Shown: one piece after another, positions 11,252 through 22,097 of the stretch
How positions within the stretch are numbered: position 1 is the stretch's first letter
Layout of the letters: each line of letters begins with the position of its first letter
Translations under genes and position numbers: made by a program
The notes under the pieces: generated by a model
What the model was told of the DNA's origin: nothing
Database searches by the model: none
The model's input: only the letters and a program-made list of their open reading frames with translations
Assembly (NCBI GenBank): GCA_028753945.1
Contig: JAPNXP010000004.1
Coordinates: 4,650,001-4,714,000, forward strand
Origin: Hexactinellida sp. DTS-2022
Lineage: Eukaryota > Porifera > Hexactinellida
Direction: 5' to 3'
DNA: 64,000 nucleotides

Positions 11252-12499
11252 ATGGCTAGTGCTTATGGTGTGGGAGAAGAGAGCTTCCTCTCTCACGTGG
11301 AGAGAGTGCGTAGCGAGATACACACTAAGTTCATAAGAGCTCACGAGCTGCTACTGGCTAGAGAAGCCGATCTGTTAGCAGAGTTACAGAGATTGGTAGA
11401 CGAGTATACGGGAGAGGGAATAACTCAACAAATCAAAGAACTTTCTCATTCGAAGGATGTTCTCAAGTTCGCTCTCAAGGGAAATGAGAACAAACTTATA
11501 TTTGAGCAAAGTGCTGCTCCTATTGATGCACGCATTAAAGAATATGAAACTAAACTCCGAACATCAAAAGATATCTACAAGAGTGTGTCATTGGAATGGG
11601 ATGTGGAGCTGGAGAAGAAACTGAGTGTAACAGGTGAGATACGACTTAATGGTGTGAAAGAAGGAATACGAGACTACAAGCAGATAGGAGATCCTGTTGC
11701 GGTGTTTGGGAAACATAACAAGAAAAGGTCTTCTTCACTTGGTGTTTTCTGTTATCCAGCTGGTATAGCTGTTAATCATGTGAATAATAATATTTACATT
11801 TGTGATGGAGGTAATCATCGTGTTCAAGTTTATAGCAAATCGTTTGAATTTGTATTCCAATTCAGTGTAGAGATGAACACACCAGTTGGCATTTGTATAA
11901 AGCAGAACAAAGCATATGTCACACAGTATAGCTCTCATTGTCTCAATGTATATTCTATTAAAGGGAAATATCGTAACTCAATTGGGAAGAAAGGAAAGAA
12001 AGAATTATACTTTGACAGACCAGGAGGACTTGATATTTCCACTGACAGAGATAGAATATATATAGCTGAATATGGAAATGCTAGAATTCAATGTTTGAAT
12101 TTAAATCTCAAATTCAACTCTTTTATTACTGATATTTATGGAGCTATAGATGTCAAACTAACTTCTGATGAGATTGTAGTATTGTCTCTTCGTAATCTCT
12201 GTGTGTCTCTATACACATATTCTCATCAATTGATTCGGGAGATGATTCCTATTGGTAAAGATAATCCAGTTGGTACACCTTCTTCTTTCATTCTCGATAA
12301 ATCTTTGAATATTCTTATTACCGACTTTACTAGGCATTGTGTTTCTATCTTCTCTTTTGGAGGTGGGTTGATCCACAGATTCGGGAAAGAAGGAGAAAAG
12401 AGAGGAGAATTCATAATGCCAAAGGGAATAACATTCGACGTAGAAGGGAGAATTATAGTCACATCTGATAACCCTGAACACTGCATTCAATTATTTTGA
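11252..12499 (+). CDS. Coiled-coil / NHL-repeat protein (TRIM-NHL-like without RING or B-box)
   Basis: Single-exon gene of 415 aa. Residues ~10-145 are rich in E/K/L heptads and read as a coiled coil. From ~150 on there are NHL-type blades: AGIAVNHVNNNIYICDGGNHRVQ at ~170-190, GGLDIS...RIYIAEYGNARIQ at ~260-285, and LIHRFGKEGEKRGEF near the end. NHL propellers bind protein or RNA. The coiled-coil plus NHL layout is that of TRIM2/3/71-like proteins lacking the N-terminal ubiquitin-ligase fingers. The start at 11252 fits because the next in-frame Met is far downstream and upstream sequence is AT-rich non-coding. Three partial or broken relatives lie in the window (2-400, 47450-48235, 48330-48560), so this is a locally expanding family. 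Confidence 0.88.
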   Translation: MASAYGVGEESFLSHVERVRSEIHTKFIRAHELLLAREADLLAELQRLVDEYTGEGITQQIKELSHSKDVLKFALKGNENKLIFEQSAAPIDARIKEYETKLRTSKDIYKSVSLEWDVELEKKLSVTGEIRLNGVKEGIRDYKQIGDPVAVFGKHNKKRSSSLGVFCYPAGIAVNHVNNNIYICDGGNHRVQVYSKSFEFVFQFSVEMNTPVGICIKQNKAYVTQYSSHCLNVYSIKGKYRNSIGKKGKKELYFDRPGGLDISTDRDRIYIAEYGNARIQCLNLNLKFNSFITDIYGAIDVKLTSDEIVVLSLRNLCVSLYTYSHQLIREMIPIGKDNPVGTPSSFILDKSLNILITDFTRHCVSIFSFGGGLIHRFGKEGEKRGEFIMPKGITFDVEGRIIVTSDNPEHCIQLF

Positions 12500-12884
12500 A
12501 TTCTGACATTAGCTACATTTTAACATTTTCTTTCTACTTTCCTATTCCTTTCCTAAATTGTACTTGTATTGAGACCTCCTGAATTATTTATAATTGTTTA
12601 TTAACCTTAAATTGAATTAGTTGTATATAAGCTATGGTTTTGTTTACGAAAAATATTAATGTAAACTAGTGCACGACGAAATGAAATTTTGATGGTGGCT
12701 GATTAATTCACCACCTCACTATTTCTTTTGGCTAAAGAATACCAACTGCGGCTTTAACAAACCAATGATGACTGATTCTGATGTCGTAAAAAACATTAAT
12801 ATTCATAACAAATAATGCAACCAAATATATGTATAATCTATCCAAAGTCAAATGATCCACAATTTATAGTGGACAAGTGTGCTG
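12500..12884. other. 3' flank of the NHL gene, no gene seen
   Basis: AT-rich sequence without a convincing frame. The first ~150 bases resemble the 3' flank of the fragment at 2-400, as expected for duplicated genes. Confidence 0.4.
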
Positions 12885-13600
12885 AACACGATTTTCGCGT
12901 TTATAAATTTCTCACATTAATATTTGTTGTTGTTGTTGTTGTTTACACAAATAGGAAAACAAATTAATTTAAATTCATAAACATAACGTACCTTTCTACA
13001 GTTTTCCATGGTAGAAAATGTGGGGAGTAAGGCCGCACAGCGGCCGTTAACTTGAGGTGCGTAGCGCCGATCTGTCGCAAAGCGACCGAGACCGAAGGGC
13101 TCGTTATCGTTAAATTCAGATGCTGGAACGGAACGCGCAATATTGAGAAAACTATCATTACTATTACCTTTAGTCCTTAAGGACTTATATTTTCTTTGAT
13201 AGTCTAGACGGGCAATTCGTCTCTCATTACTCTCGTCCTCGAAATGAGCCTTATTATGATCTCGCTGGCGCTTGCGGCGGATAATTAGTTCTTCGCTGCT
13301 CTCACTTAGAAAGTAAGACTTCTGATATTCTAACTGGCGTTCAAGACGGGTAGCTCTCATCTGCATTATGATCGTCACGGTGGGATAATTGGTATTCTAG
13401 TTGTTGACCGAGACGGGTAGCTCGTTCTTCACCACTCTGATTCTCATAATATGCCAGTTGATACTCTTGCTGTTTCTTAAGCCTGGCCTGTTTAGGTTCA
13501 AGTGTTTCATTACTCCTCGAAATTTCCATCCTCAATACATCGTTTTTAGCAAAACGTGATTTGCATTGAGGACCGCGTTTAGTAATTCGGGGCATTATGA
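12885..13600 (-). pseudogene. Helitron-like N-terminal ORF fragment in an R1-related repeat
   Basis: Minus-strand ATG at 13595, one frameshift near 13345, then open to a possible splice donor at 12991. The protein is a run of repeats of the type RLxxQxEYQ...ESxEE, the arginine-rich N-terminal repeat common in Helitron replicase/helicase proteins. The last part of the frame (13108-13025) is DNA with two hairpins, ggccgc-aca-gcggcc-like and gtcgc-aaa-gcgac. The same block recurs without the ORF at 52560-52645 and, modified, at 25337-25450. Rep and helicase domains are absent. Superfamily assignment is by analogy only. Confidence 0.5.
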
Positions 13601-14636
13601 AGGCTTTAATTGATTAATTAATCAAAAGTTTGGAAATGAAGAGTTTATAAGGTGGAATGAAATGTGAAGTTTGAAAGGTTTTAGTTTAACTATTTATGCG
13701 ATTAATGGGACTATTAAAGTACTAACTTATAGGGTAAATTTTATTGGTCAAATGTATTGACCCAGAATTATTTGTATTTATTTTTTCAGCCAATTAAATT
13801 GCAGTCTCAAGTAGGCTTCCTATAATGCATACTTAACAGCTGATAGTTTTGACACCTTTTGAGAGGGAAGATGTGAGTATTTTTCTTAGATATTAGATCT
13901 TGTTTTTAGATACAGTATTCCCTACCCCCTGCCAGATTTCAAGTCTGTAGCTCTTACCAGTTCCTCAATCAATTCCGAACAAACAAACAAAAAAACAAAC
14001 CCTCGCGATTTAATATATAAGATTAGTTAAGTCCCTAATGCAAAGTTTTGTGGCTTATGAAATATTTTTGATGTCTAACGCCACCAAACCCACCGAAATT
14101 GCTACAATGTGCTCTGATGTATAGAATTCTAAAAGAGGTGTATTATGCAAAACAAAGCTCTCATTTAATTACTGGCTCACTACGTAGTTATTAGCAATTA
14201 TGACATGTTTGTAACCGGTTATGTGATTTGTTGGTTTTGCTCTTATAACCGATATCCACTATATTATCTTATTATTCCTTCGAATTATATGGTCACCACG
14301 ATACTTTGCCTCACCCGTTCAAAACACTCCCCATATTAATTAATTAATTACTGTATTATAAAATCTATTTTAAGTAAACTTATTCTATATTGCAACCGAG
14401 TTACTCATTTCGTACTTATTGATGCTTGTGCTATGTGAGTTTGTTAATGTCCTAAATAAAATACCAGCCCCCTAATTATGCTTAAGACTACTAAGCTCTC
14501 CAGGGCTATTGGAGCCAGATTCAATCAAAACAAATTATGATATTATGATATCGAATAGATCATATAGAGATCTCGACCGGCCGGTCAGGGTTCGACCGGT
14601 ACCCGACCCAAACGGTGGACTGGTTCCGTCTCTGCT
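13601..14636. other. Repeat sequence without genes
   Basis: A ~240-bp stretch (about 13790-14030, aattaaattgcag to atataagatta) is shared with 42125-42465, indicating a dispersed repeat. A GC-rich inverted motif, gaccggccggtc, lies near 14575. No coding frame is supported. Confidence 0.45.
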
Positions 14637-14885
14637 CTAGGTTCATTTTGAATTTTTCATAATTTGTTTGGTAAACAACAATAATATATATTCATATTAG
14701 AAATTTGTAAATGCGAAATCCCATATTCTATGGAAATTCGTAATCAGGACACTTGTTTAACTTTTATAACATTTTGAACTTGTTTCTATCTCAAATTATA
14801 ATTGCGCTTCTATTCCCCCAACACTTTAATACAATCCGGGCAAACAAACAAACACACAAACAAACAATCAACAATCGAGTTATAA
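14637..14885 (-). repeat. R1 repeat copy, reverse orientation
   Basis: Reverse complement of the R1 family: it reads gtaaacaacaa, then caatccgggcaaacaaacaa, and ends in aatcgagttataataatata. Confidence 0.65.
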
Positions 14886-14889
14886 TAAT

Positions 14890-15495
14890 ATAGATTATAA
14901 AGTGGATGCTGGTTGTAAGAACATCATCGGAACTTCATATAATGTTCTTTAACCGGTGTAGCAGCCGAGATTAACCCCCACCCAGTTTAATCCCGGGGAT
15001 AATCTAGGCTAGCCAAGATTATCCCCAAGAGCCTATTTTAACCCCTATTTTAACCTCCGGTAGATCAAACAAGTAATTATGCTCTTCTATATTTATAGTA
15101 GTTGAAACAGCAAATATAGACATCGTAAGTGTCGCCGCCACACGCATTGCTTGTATTCTACAAACAAATAACATCATAATTTGCTGACCATTAACCCTGG
15201 GGTATAATCTGGGCTAGCCTAGACTATACTTGGGGTTAATTTAGGCTAGTCCAGATTAAACCCAAAAAATGGGGTTAATCTGGGCTAAAGGGTGTAATCT
15301 GGGCTAGCCTAAATTAACCCCGGGGCTTAATATGGTTAGCCCAGTTTATACCCGGGGTTGAACTGGGTGGGGAGGTTAATCTAGGCTGTTACACTGGCAC
15401 AAATTTATATAGCGGTGTATGGCAACTGTTTTCCAGTAGAATGTTCTTATATCAGGCATGTTCTTATAACCGGTGTTCTTATATCCAGCATCTAC
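14890..15495. repeat. Nested inverted-repeat elements
   Basis: The outer ends agtggatgctggttgtaagaa (about 14902) and gttcttatatccagcatctact (about 15470) are inverted. Inside is a second inverted pair, gcagccgagattaaccccca (about 14960) and ggttaatctaggctgttaca (ending about 15392). The core has repeated palindromic ggggttaatctgggctagcc motifs. A gene-free nest of two MITEs is the simplest reading. Confidence 0.6.
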
Positions 15496-16528
15496 TCTAT
15501 AGATATATGCATTGCATAGCTCCCAAGTGACCCGCCCTGGGCGGGTCCGACCCGCATTTGAGCATCGAAACCCGCTGACCCGTGAAGGTCCTCGAAAAAC
15601 CCGCATTGGAAAAATAATTTTCTGGAGCACAATTCTCTAAAATCAGATCAGTATTAAGACTAAGCACGCTTAAAACACCTAAATAGTTCCCTTTTTGTTC
15701 ATCACTCTTATTCAGTAAATAGGTAGTAAAACTTGTCTTTTTCCTATATAGAAACTAACATAAATATGTCAAAATGACTTTACCAATCTAATTTTAAGTA
15801 TATAAGAGGCCGCATTGGACCATCTCAAACTTGGGAGGTATGGACTATTGTAATCATGGTATTGTAATCGAAAAAACATTACTGAAAAATTAATCTCACA
15901 ATGAATACCTAAACTACCGTTTAGTCAAAAATTAATTGTACTCATGTAGAGTTAGTACATCCACAAAAGTCACTGGCATTTTCTAATGAAATAGTCAACT
16001 TAACGTGTGAGAATTTACCATAGGTCTATTTGAAGCCTGCTTATGAAATGCGGGTGTTCTAGTGCCCAACCAAAACCAACTCTTGGCTAAGCCTTTGGGT
16101 CTATGGAAAATGTGGGTGGTGGGCCTATTTTGAAGATGGGCCTGGGGCTGCAGCTCCATCAGCCCCCGTCTTAATCTGGCCCTGCCTTTACTTTCGTCCG
16201 TGCAAACCATGTTGGATATCACTGGCTTGGTATTGGTAGATGCGTGATGTGCCCTATTAGACGCCTACGCTCTCCGACTCACCGAGAACAATTCGTGACG
16301 GGTGTGGTTTCGTCCCAATCCAGGGACTCATCAGGAGGGTAACCCTCGACCACCTATGCAACGCCCGTGCGTCGCTACTTACCACCGTACTGCCGGTAGA
16401 CGCACTCATTAGCTCTACCGGTACTGCCGCTACACTAGGTTCCCCTATTCACTAGTGTACTCCTGCCAGCCATCATCACACAACTATGTCGTGAGAAAAC
16501 TTCTGGCTTATAGGAATATATTCGCCAA
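15496..16528. other. No gene seen; GC-richer patch before the NACHT gene
   Basis: Bases 15525-15610 repeat gacccgc motifs. Bases 16190-16260 (cgtccgtgc...atcactggc) are also seen near 32205-32260, so this is a shared repeat. The patch 16260-16440 is GC-richer than its surroundings and could hold promoter or 5' sequence of the NACHT gene, but nothing decisive is visible. Confidence 0.35.
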
Positions 16529-16862
16529 ATGGATGAGGGTGAATTTGAAAATAAATTTAAGCAGGAATTGACAAGTCAGCTAAAAGAAATGAAACAGTGT
16601 GAATGGTATTTAAAATATTTCTTACAAATGCAGCACAGCACAGTTCAACAATTGTTGGGAGATGATGTAACGGTTAATCTAGCAGAGGTGTTCATCGAAC
16701 TGACAATCATAAAAGAGAAACCTCGATCCATTAATTTCCAAGATGAAACAACCTACAACGAGATTGCTTATCTCAGAAAAATAGCAAATAAAGAAGTGAC
16801 AATACAGCCAATTTACTTCACAAAAGAATTGACGACATACGAATAAAAAATCCAGAAATTTG
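16529..16862 (+). pseudogene. 5' part of a NACHT (NLR-like) gene, cut by the KDZ transposon
   Basis: The ATG at 16529 opens 105 codons of a helical region ending FTKELTTYE, followed by a stop and then GAAATTTG (16855-16862), the left copy of the transposon's target duplication. The remainder of the gene resumes at 22126, where GNPGCGKTFLAKRTALRF is a Walker A motif. In NLR/STAND proteins a linker like VFIELTIIKEKPR usually precedes the NACHT P-loop, so the two halves belong together. The transposon separates the linker from the ATP-binding loop. The gene is an immune-receptor-type ATPase by family. The product is lost here. Confidence 0.75.
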
Positions 16863-16882
16863 GAGCTATTAAAAATGTCAAT

Positions 16883-16997
16883 CCGCATGCGGAATAAGTG
16901 AATCCGCATGCGGAATAAGTGAATCCGCATGCGGTATAAGTAAATCCGCATGCGGAATAAGTAAATCCGCATGCGGAATAAGTAAATCCGCATGCGG
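16883..16997 (+). repeat. Left array: six CCGCATGCGG palindromes at 21-bp spacing
   Basis: Perfect 10-bp palindromes start at 16883, 16904, 16925, 16946, 16967 and 16988, every 21 bp, separated by aataagtgaat-like spacers. The array ends 75 bp before the transposase ATG, so it overlaps the promoter region. 21 bp is two helical turns, which puts all sites on the same face of the DNA. The core CGCATGCG is that of the NRF1 consensus. Confidence 0.95.
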
Positions 16998-17072
16998 AAT
17001 TATTCGTATATGTATGCATCATTGGCGGAGTACAATAATTTATACCTGTTATTGACATTTTTTAGAAATATT

Positions 17073-19891
17073 ATGGCGGAAAACAGTAACAGAGAGCTAC
17101 AGTTAATTCCTTCCAAGAAACGGAGATGGAATGAATTGTATTGTGAAGTGACATCAATATGCGAATCAACAGACACACTAGAAATTACTCTAATACCAGG
17201 TTCTAACTTAGAATACAATGAAGAAGCAGTGTTCGAACATGGATTTCCTTCAGTTCATCAAACGATGGACCCTTGCGGAACTATTTTATTTCCAGATTCT
17301 AATTTAAATTACAACGAAGAAGCAGTGGTCGAACTTGGAATGTCTTTTGTTCACCAATATTGCCATCAATTATTAAAAAAATCACAGTTATGGTATTTAG
17401 AAGAAGCGAATATCTACATAATGCCCGACTATAAAATTAATGAAGGTTAGTGACAAAATAACTTATTTGCTTCAAACTGTCCTTATTAAATTCATCATAT
17501 AAATTATGTTTGTTTTTAGGTAGAGTTACTCTGAAGAATTCCATGGTAATCATCAATAGTAACAAATTAATTTGCTTGGAATGTTCTTCAGTAACATGTA
17601 CCCACTTTCAAGCCTATGAGTTATGTTTTCGGAATCATTGTAACGTGTTTTGCACTGTGGTATCTTCTACAATTACAGAAACAAAGTATTATATACTGAA
17701 CACAAGTACTATTGTATTGCAGAACAAAGAAAGTTTCCATATAATGAAATTTCTAGCAGGAAAATGGTTTTGTGACACTTGCACTAAGCTATGCAATCTG
17801 AAAAAAACACTAGAAAAGATACTAACATTACATCAAGAGGATTTGGAATGTATTTCAGTACCTAAAAACACATTTGAATCCACGATATCTTCAAGCCCAA
17901 TTCCTTTTTCATTTGATTCAATCCAATCACAAATATATACTGAGCAAGCGGTAAATGGAATGAATTTACCTCATAACCTGATTCCAGAAGTTACTATATG
18001 TGAGAATGGATATCAGTATTCAATATTAAATCTTAAGTTAGAAAATATTGGAATCGTCCTTTATTTAGAAAATGATGTGCGCGAGCTGGCTCAATGCAAA
18101 GGTACTTATCTCATTATTGTAACAACAACAATTATCTCTGATTTTTTTGTATATTCCTTTGTTTAGTGTACAGTTCATATTGTATTGGACCGTGTAAATG
18201 CAAATGTGGATATCAAGGAAAAGAGTTCTTACTTCTGAACTTAAATAACAAATATTTCATCCATTATGCTTTGCTGTATGAATATAGTGAATTAATGACT
18301 CATTCCAGGAACCCCCTATTTAGTTATCTGAAGTAAGTTCAATTCTATAATCACACGGCCCAGGATATTCCATATTTTATACGAATATCTCTATTGTAGG
18401 GCAAAGAATGACAAACTAACTAGAACGGGTAATCCACACCAATACAAATATCACATCATGCAGCACGCCTGGAAATCTTATCTACGATTAGTAGATATTG
18501 ATTATGCAAACAATTTTTGTTGCATTAAATGCAAGGAATCTCCTTCAATAATCATTCTGGATGGCATAGCGATGGGGACAACAAAACTCTTGCCTCCAAA
18601 AGACGATAATATTGATGAATCTCAACAATATCCGCTTATTCCGATAGCAGAGCGAGTATATGTTGCTGATGTGAAAACTCGAAAATTATTACTAAGATTT
18701 ATTGAGTCAGGGTTAAGTAGTTTAGATTTTGCAAATGCTCTAGAATCCGTGAAACCTGAATTCGCGAAATATATTGTATATTGTTCTGAACAACATGGTG
18801 TTATAAAAAAAGTTCACCGAAGTTTTCCACTTGTCCAAGAAGTAATCCAAGTGTTCTCTCGATGTGAATCAATCTTTGCTATTGTTCGGATTTCTGCAAT
18901 TTCAGTGGTACAGCGCAAACTACTAGCCGAATTATCGCAACATAAGACTGGGAAGTTATCTGACTTACAATCTATGTATCCCAAAACAAAATTTCTTGAA
19001 CTGCTTATAAATTCGTTACCCCCAGACATTGATATTCCGAATGATAAAATCACATTAAACGAAAATGTTGCTGAAGTTTTAATGAGTATTCTTAAACAAA
19101 TACAAGTCTTAATTCGAAAACCAACCCGAAAAGTGTGTGAAGTGAATGTGTGTGATGTTAAAGACCACTTCAACTGTTATCCAGCATTAAACAACAATTT
19201 CAAGTAAGTTTTATCAATCTATTTTAATTATATTACTTAATTATGTAATATCCTCCGATTTAACAGTGTATATTGATTGCTTCATTCTAGAATTCCTCAG
19301 TATCTCCAAGATCAACACGTTGAAAATCAGAAAAATTGCAAGAAACTTTATCCTAAGCATCAGAGATTTTCCCCTGGATTGCTTATGATGGCTTGTCAGC
19401 ATAGAAAATGTTATGGCTTTGAAGTTATGAAATTAAGGGAGTCAACCGTCCTCATTTTCAATATGTTGTTAAAAAAGTTCAAAACGATGCCGGAAGTAAT
19501 TATATATGACAACGCTTGCAATTTGCATTCAACATGTATAATGAGGTATGTTCTTCATCCAGTATTTTCTAATTATTATTATTGTTAGATATTTGAGTGA
19601 TTTAATTAGCTAGAAATTAACTCTATTCTCTAATTTAGGGACCCATTTCTTTTCCGCAACACAACTTTCTTAATAGACAGATTTCATTCTAAGAATCACC
19701 AATGCAATCCAATATATTCTATGAACACCTGGAACACTGATGATATGAGAGTAATTAATTCACAAACATGTGAGCAAATTTTCTCATTACTTAGACGTAT
19801 TGCGACTCAAGTGGCATATATGAGGATTGAAAATGTGTTTTTAAACTCCCGTTATTTCTTAGCATGTTGGAACAAAGGTATTAATAATTGA
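17073..19891 (+). CDS. KDZ (Dileera/Kyakuja/Zisupton-type) transposase, six exons
   Basis: Exons 17073-17445, 17520-18101, 18167-18332, 18400-19203, 19291-19545 and 19639-19891 join in frame through GT/AG introns of 65-93 bp to give ~810 aa. The protein has cysteine clusters (CLECSSVTC, WFCDTCTKLC, then a CxC knuckle PCKCKCGY around residue 330). A KDZ-type RNase H-fold follows: DG in IILDGIAMG (~427), YDNACNLH (~717), DRFHSKNHQC (~740) and CEQIFSLLRRI (~774). The block PGLLMMACQHRKCYGF also fits the family. The last block resembles the HMGXB3-related domain derived from KDZ transposases. It cuts and joins transposon ends in the nucleus. No disabling change is seen. Exon borders were chosen by eye. 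Confidence 0.85.
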
Positions 19892-19945
19892 GTAAATTAT
19901 GTCTACATACATGTATGTCTAGCTGTCTACAAAAATGAAGTATTA

Positions 19946-21879
19946 CTATATTCTTCTACAATTATTGCACTGAAAACAATCCGAAATTGAAGTGTTCGGG
20001 AGATTATAGCAATGGTTGTGAAACCAAAAGTTGCAGGTGTCGCACTGAATACTGTACTCATTTCCATCTTCTGCGTAAGCAAATTCAGGCAGATTGCAGT
20101 CACAAATACACTCAATTGTATACCTTTGAGGAATGGGGACCTTGCCCGTGCGTTTTCCTCTAGTAATACTAGGAAAGGGAGTGATTACTTCTCTTTCGAT
20201 GCATTTGCGCATATGTTCTCTCATATTAGCCTGGGTCCACGTGAGGTACACTGGATCACTTCCAGTTGCTAATGCAGTAACAACTGCAGCAGCAAAGAGA
20301 CCGCAATCTGTCCAACCTAGTTGTTGTTGTATCTTTGGAACTTGAACTTCAAGCTGCATAGATTTGTCGGCATACAATAGTGCAAGCTGGGTATCGATAT
20401 CAGTTGCTGTAATTCCTTGAAACATCGAGTCATACAAACGTACTCCGTTAACGCTATCGGAACTGGAACACACCCAATGATTTTTCTTGCTATGATGAAT
20501 TTGTACGCTCAACTCGTCACGTGGCATCTTCTTAAAACTAAGGTTCTAAAATAGAAGAATAAAATACGATAGGGTTCACCTACTAACAAGTCAAGTTACA
20601 CTCGAAGCTCCTTGCTATTAGACCAACTCATATAATGATAATATATCGAACTCTCTAATTTTAATACACGTATAGTCGAAAGTATATATTTACTAGGGTG
20701 CAGATGGACAACCGACTACTTTTCCGATTATCGAGGAGACGAAATAGCGAGGTTCCGATTAGGGAAGGTCAACTGTTATGTAATAAGTATCTATTCTAAT
20801 AAACAAGTTACTGAAAGTTTGAAGGATACTTAGAAACTGAATATTTACCTGGGAAAAGAGAGTGTCTTGTAACCCATTAAGTAATGGAAAACAATTCTTC
20901 AAGATATTCTAAAGAAAATTAGCTGTTAATAACAAATTTAGAAATTAATGAATTTGTTATCCTTACGTACACAAAACACATAAATAGAAGTATCTGTCAA
21001 TTGGCATTGGGTTGAAAGTTCTGTTAAACATACTTTCTTCATACTAGGTGATACTTTGTTTAAAGAAGGTAGTATATAGTTCAGTGGCGGTAGAATTTGC
21101 TGAATTGAATGACTATGAGAGGACTGGTCTAGCAGTCCATTGAAATACGAATCGTCATCTATGCTAATTTCTAAGGATCTTTTAGGAGGTGACAAGTAGG
21201 TAGAGCTTTCTAGCAATGATTGCCTTTTGATCGGGGTGCTCGTAGAAAAATGTGTATCTGTTGAGGATTCGGCTTCATTCGTCTTAATCATATTATTTGT
21301 TCGTTTATATGATACCACGATTTCAATAAGCTGCTTTTTAGTTATTCTATATTTAGTGGATTTCGAAACGCATACAAAGGGGATATATTTTGGCCACCAA
21401 ACTGGTTTTAGTTCTTCAACTTCCCAAAACCTCTTATGACGGCCTATTAAGTATACTAAAAATAAATACTCTAATTGGAAATTATATATCAAACGAGCTA
21501 ACATACCAACTGCTTCTTTGACAATTGAAGACACTATTCTTCGTAGCATCTGAGTTGTGTAAGTACTAACATCTTTTCCCAATAAATCTTGTGTTTGCTG
21601 CATTGTATATGATGGTTCATTAGTACAACCTACTGACCTTGGAGAAAGGCTACACCAAATTTCATCTTTCTGAGCAGAAATAAGATTTCGAAACTGTTCG
21701 GGTCCTAGAACAGTAAGGGTTCCTTTCCATGTTGTCACTATCCCCACGACTTCTCCTGTTCGCTTATGAAAATTATCGCACGTCTTGATCAAAGTTTCAC
21801 GACCATTAGATTTATTTATACGGAGCATGTTATAATTTAGAGAAAAATATAAGTTCTGAATTATGAGTAGCATAGTCAT
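19946..21879 (-). CDS. NRF1-like DNA-binding domain + ULP1-like (C48) protease + PHD finger, three exons
   Basis: Exons 21879-20971, 20908-20849 and 20545-19946 (minus) join in phase 0 to 522 aa. Residues ~25-190 resemble the NRF1/Ewg DNA-binding region: a GEVVGIVTTWKGTLTVLGPEQF-type block at ~42-63, then W....E.LKPVWWPKYIPF at 152-168, where NRF1 has KP-I-WWP-ED-IP, then a basic helix. Residues ~295-440 are a C48 peptidase: LTDTSIY...GLQDTL, NHW (H346), YDS (D362), Gln ~398, DCGLFA (C404). Residues ~469-519 form a PHD finger (CxC, CxxC, HxxC, CxxC). The start could instead be Met18. ULP/PHD genes are known passengers of several eukaryotic transposons. I know of no description of the NRF1-type fusion. 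A role in binding the palindrome arrays is inference. Confidence 0.8.
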
Positions 21880-22003
21880 ATATTTATGTTCAAATATGAA
21901 TCAGAGTTGGGTGTCACCTACGGCCGACGAATTCTCTTCCGCATGCAATGACTTTTGCACATGTGATGACTTGTCCGCCTGTGATGCAAATTTATACTAA
22001 ATT

Positions 22004-22097
22004 CCGCATGCGGATTTACTTATACCGCATGCGGATTTACTTAGTCCGCATGCGGATTCTCTTAGTCCGCATGCGGATTCTCTTAGTCCGCATGCGG
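22004..22097 (+). repeat. Right array: five CCGCATGCGG palindromes at 21-bp spacing
   Basis: Copies start at 22004, 22025, 22046, 22067 and 22088, again every 21 bp. A degenerate copy (CCGCATGCAA) sits at 21939 between this array and the start of the NRF1-like gene. The spacer differs from the left array (ttactta, tctctta), while the palindrome is invariant in all eleven copies. Confidence 0.95.

Noticed and set aside
16883-16997. CRISPR array (regular repeats and spacers)
   Set aside because: The 10-bp palindromes with near-identical 11-bp spacers lie at the ends of a eukaryotic transposon and are mirrored at the other end. No cas genes, and the spacers are repeats themselves.
20966-20967. 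Alternative donor GTAAGG four bases further on
   Set aside because: It would put the next exon in a frame with an early stop and lose the ULP1 motif.
20938-20970. Stop codon ending the NRF1-like frame as a separate gene
   Set aside because: A donor (GTACGT) just before it and the following 60-bp exon complete the ULP1 start motif in phase 0, so a spliced fusion explains the region better.
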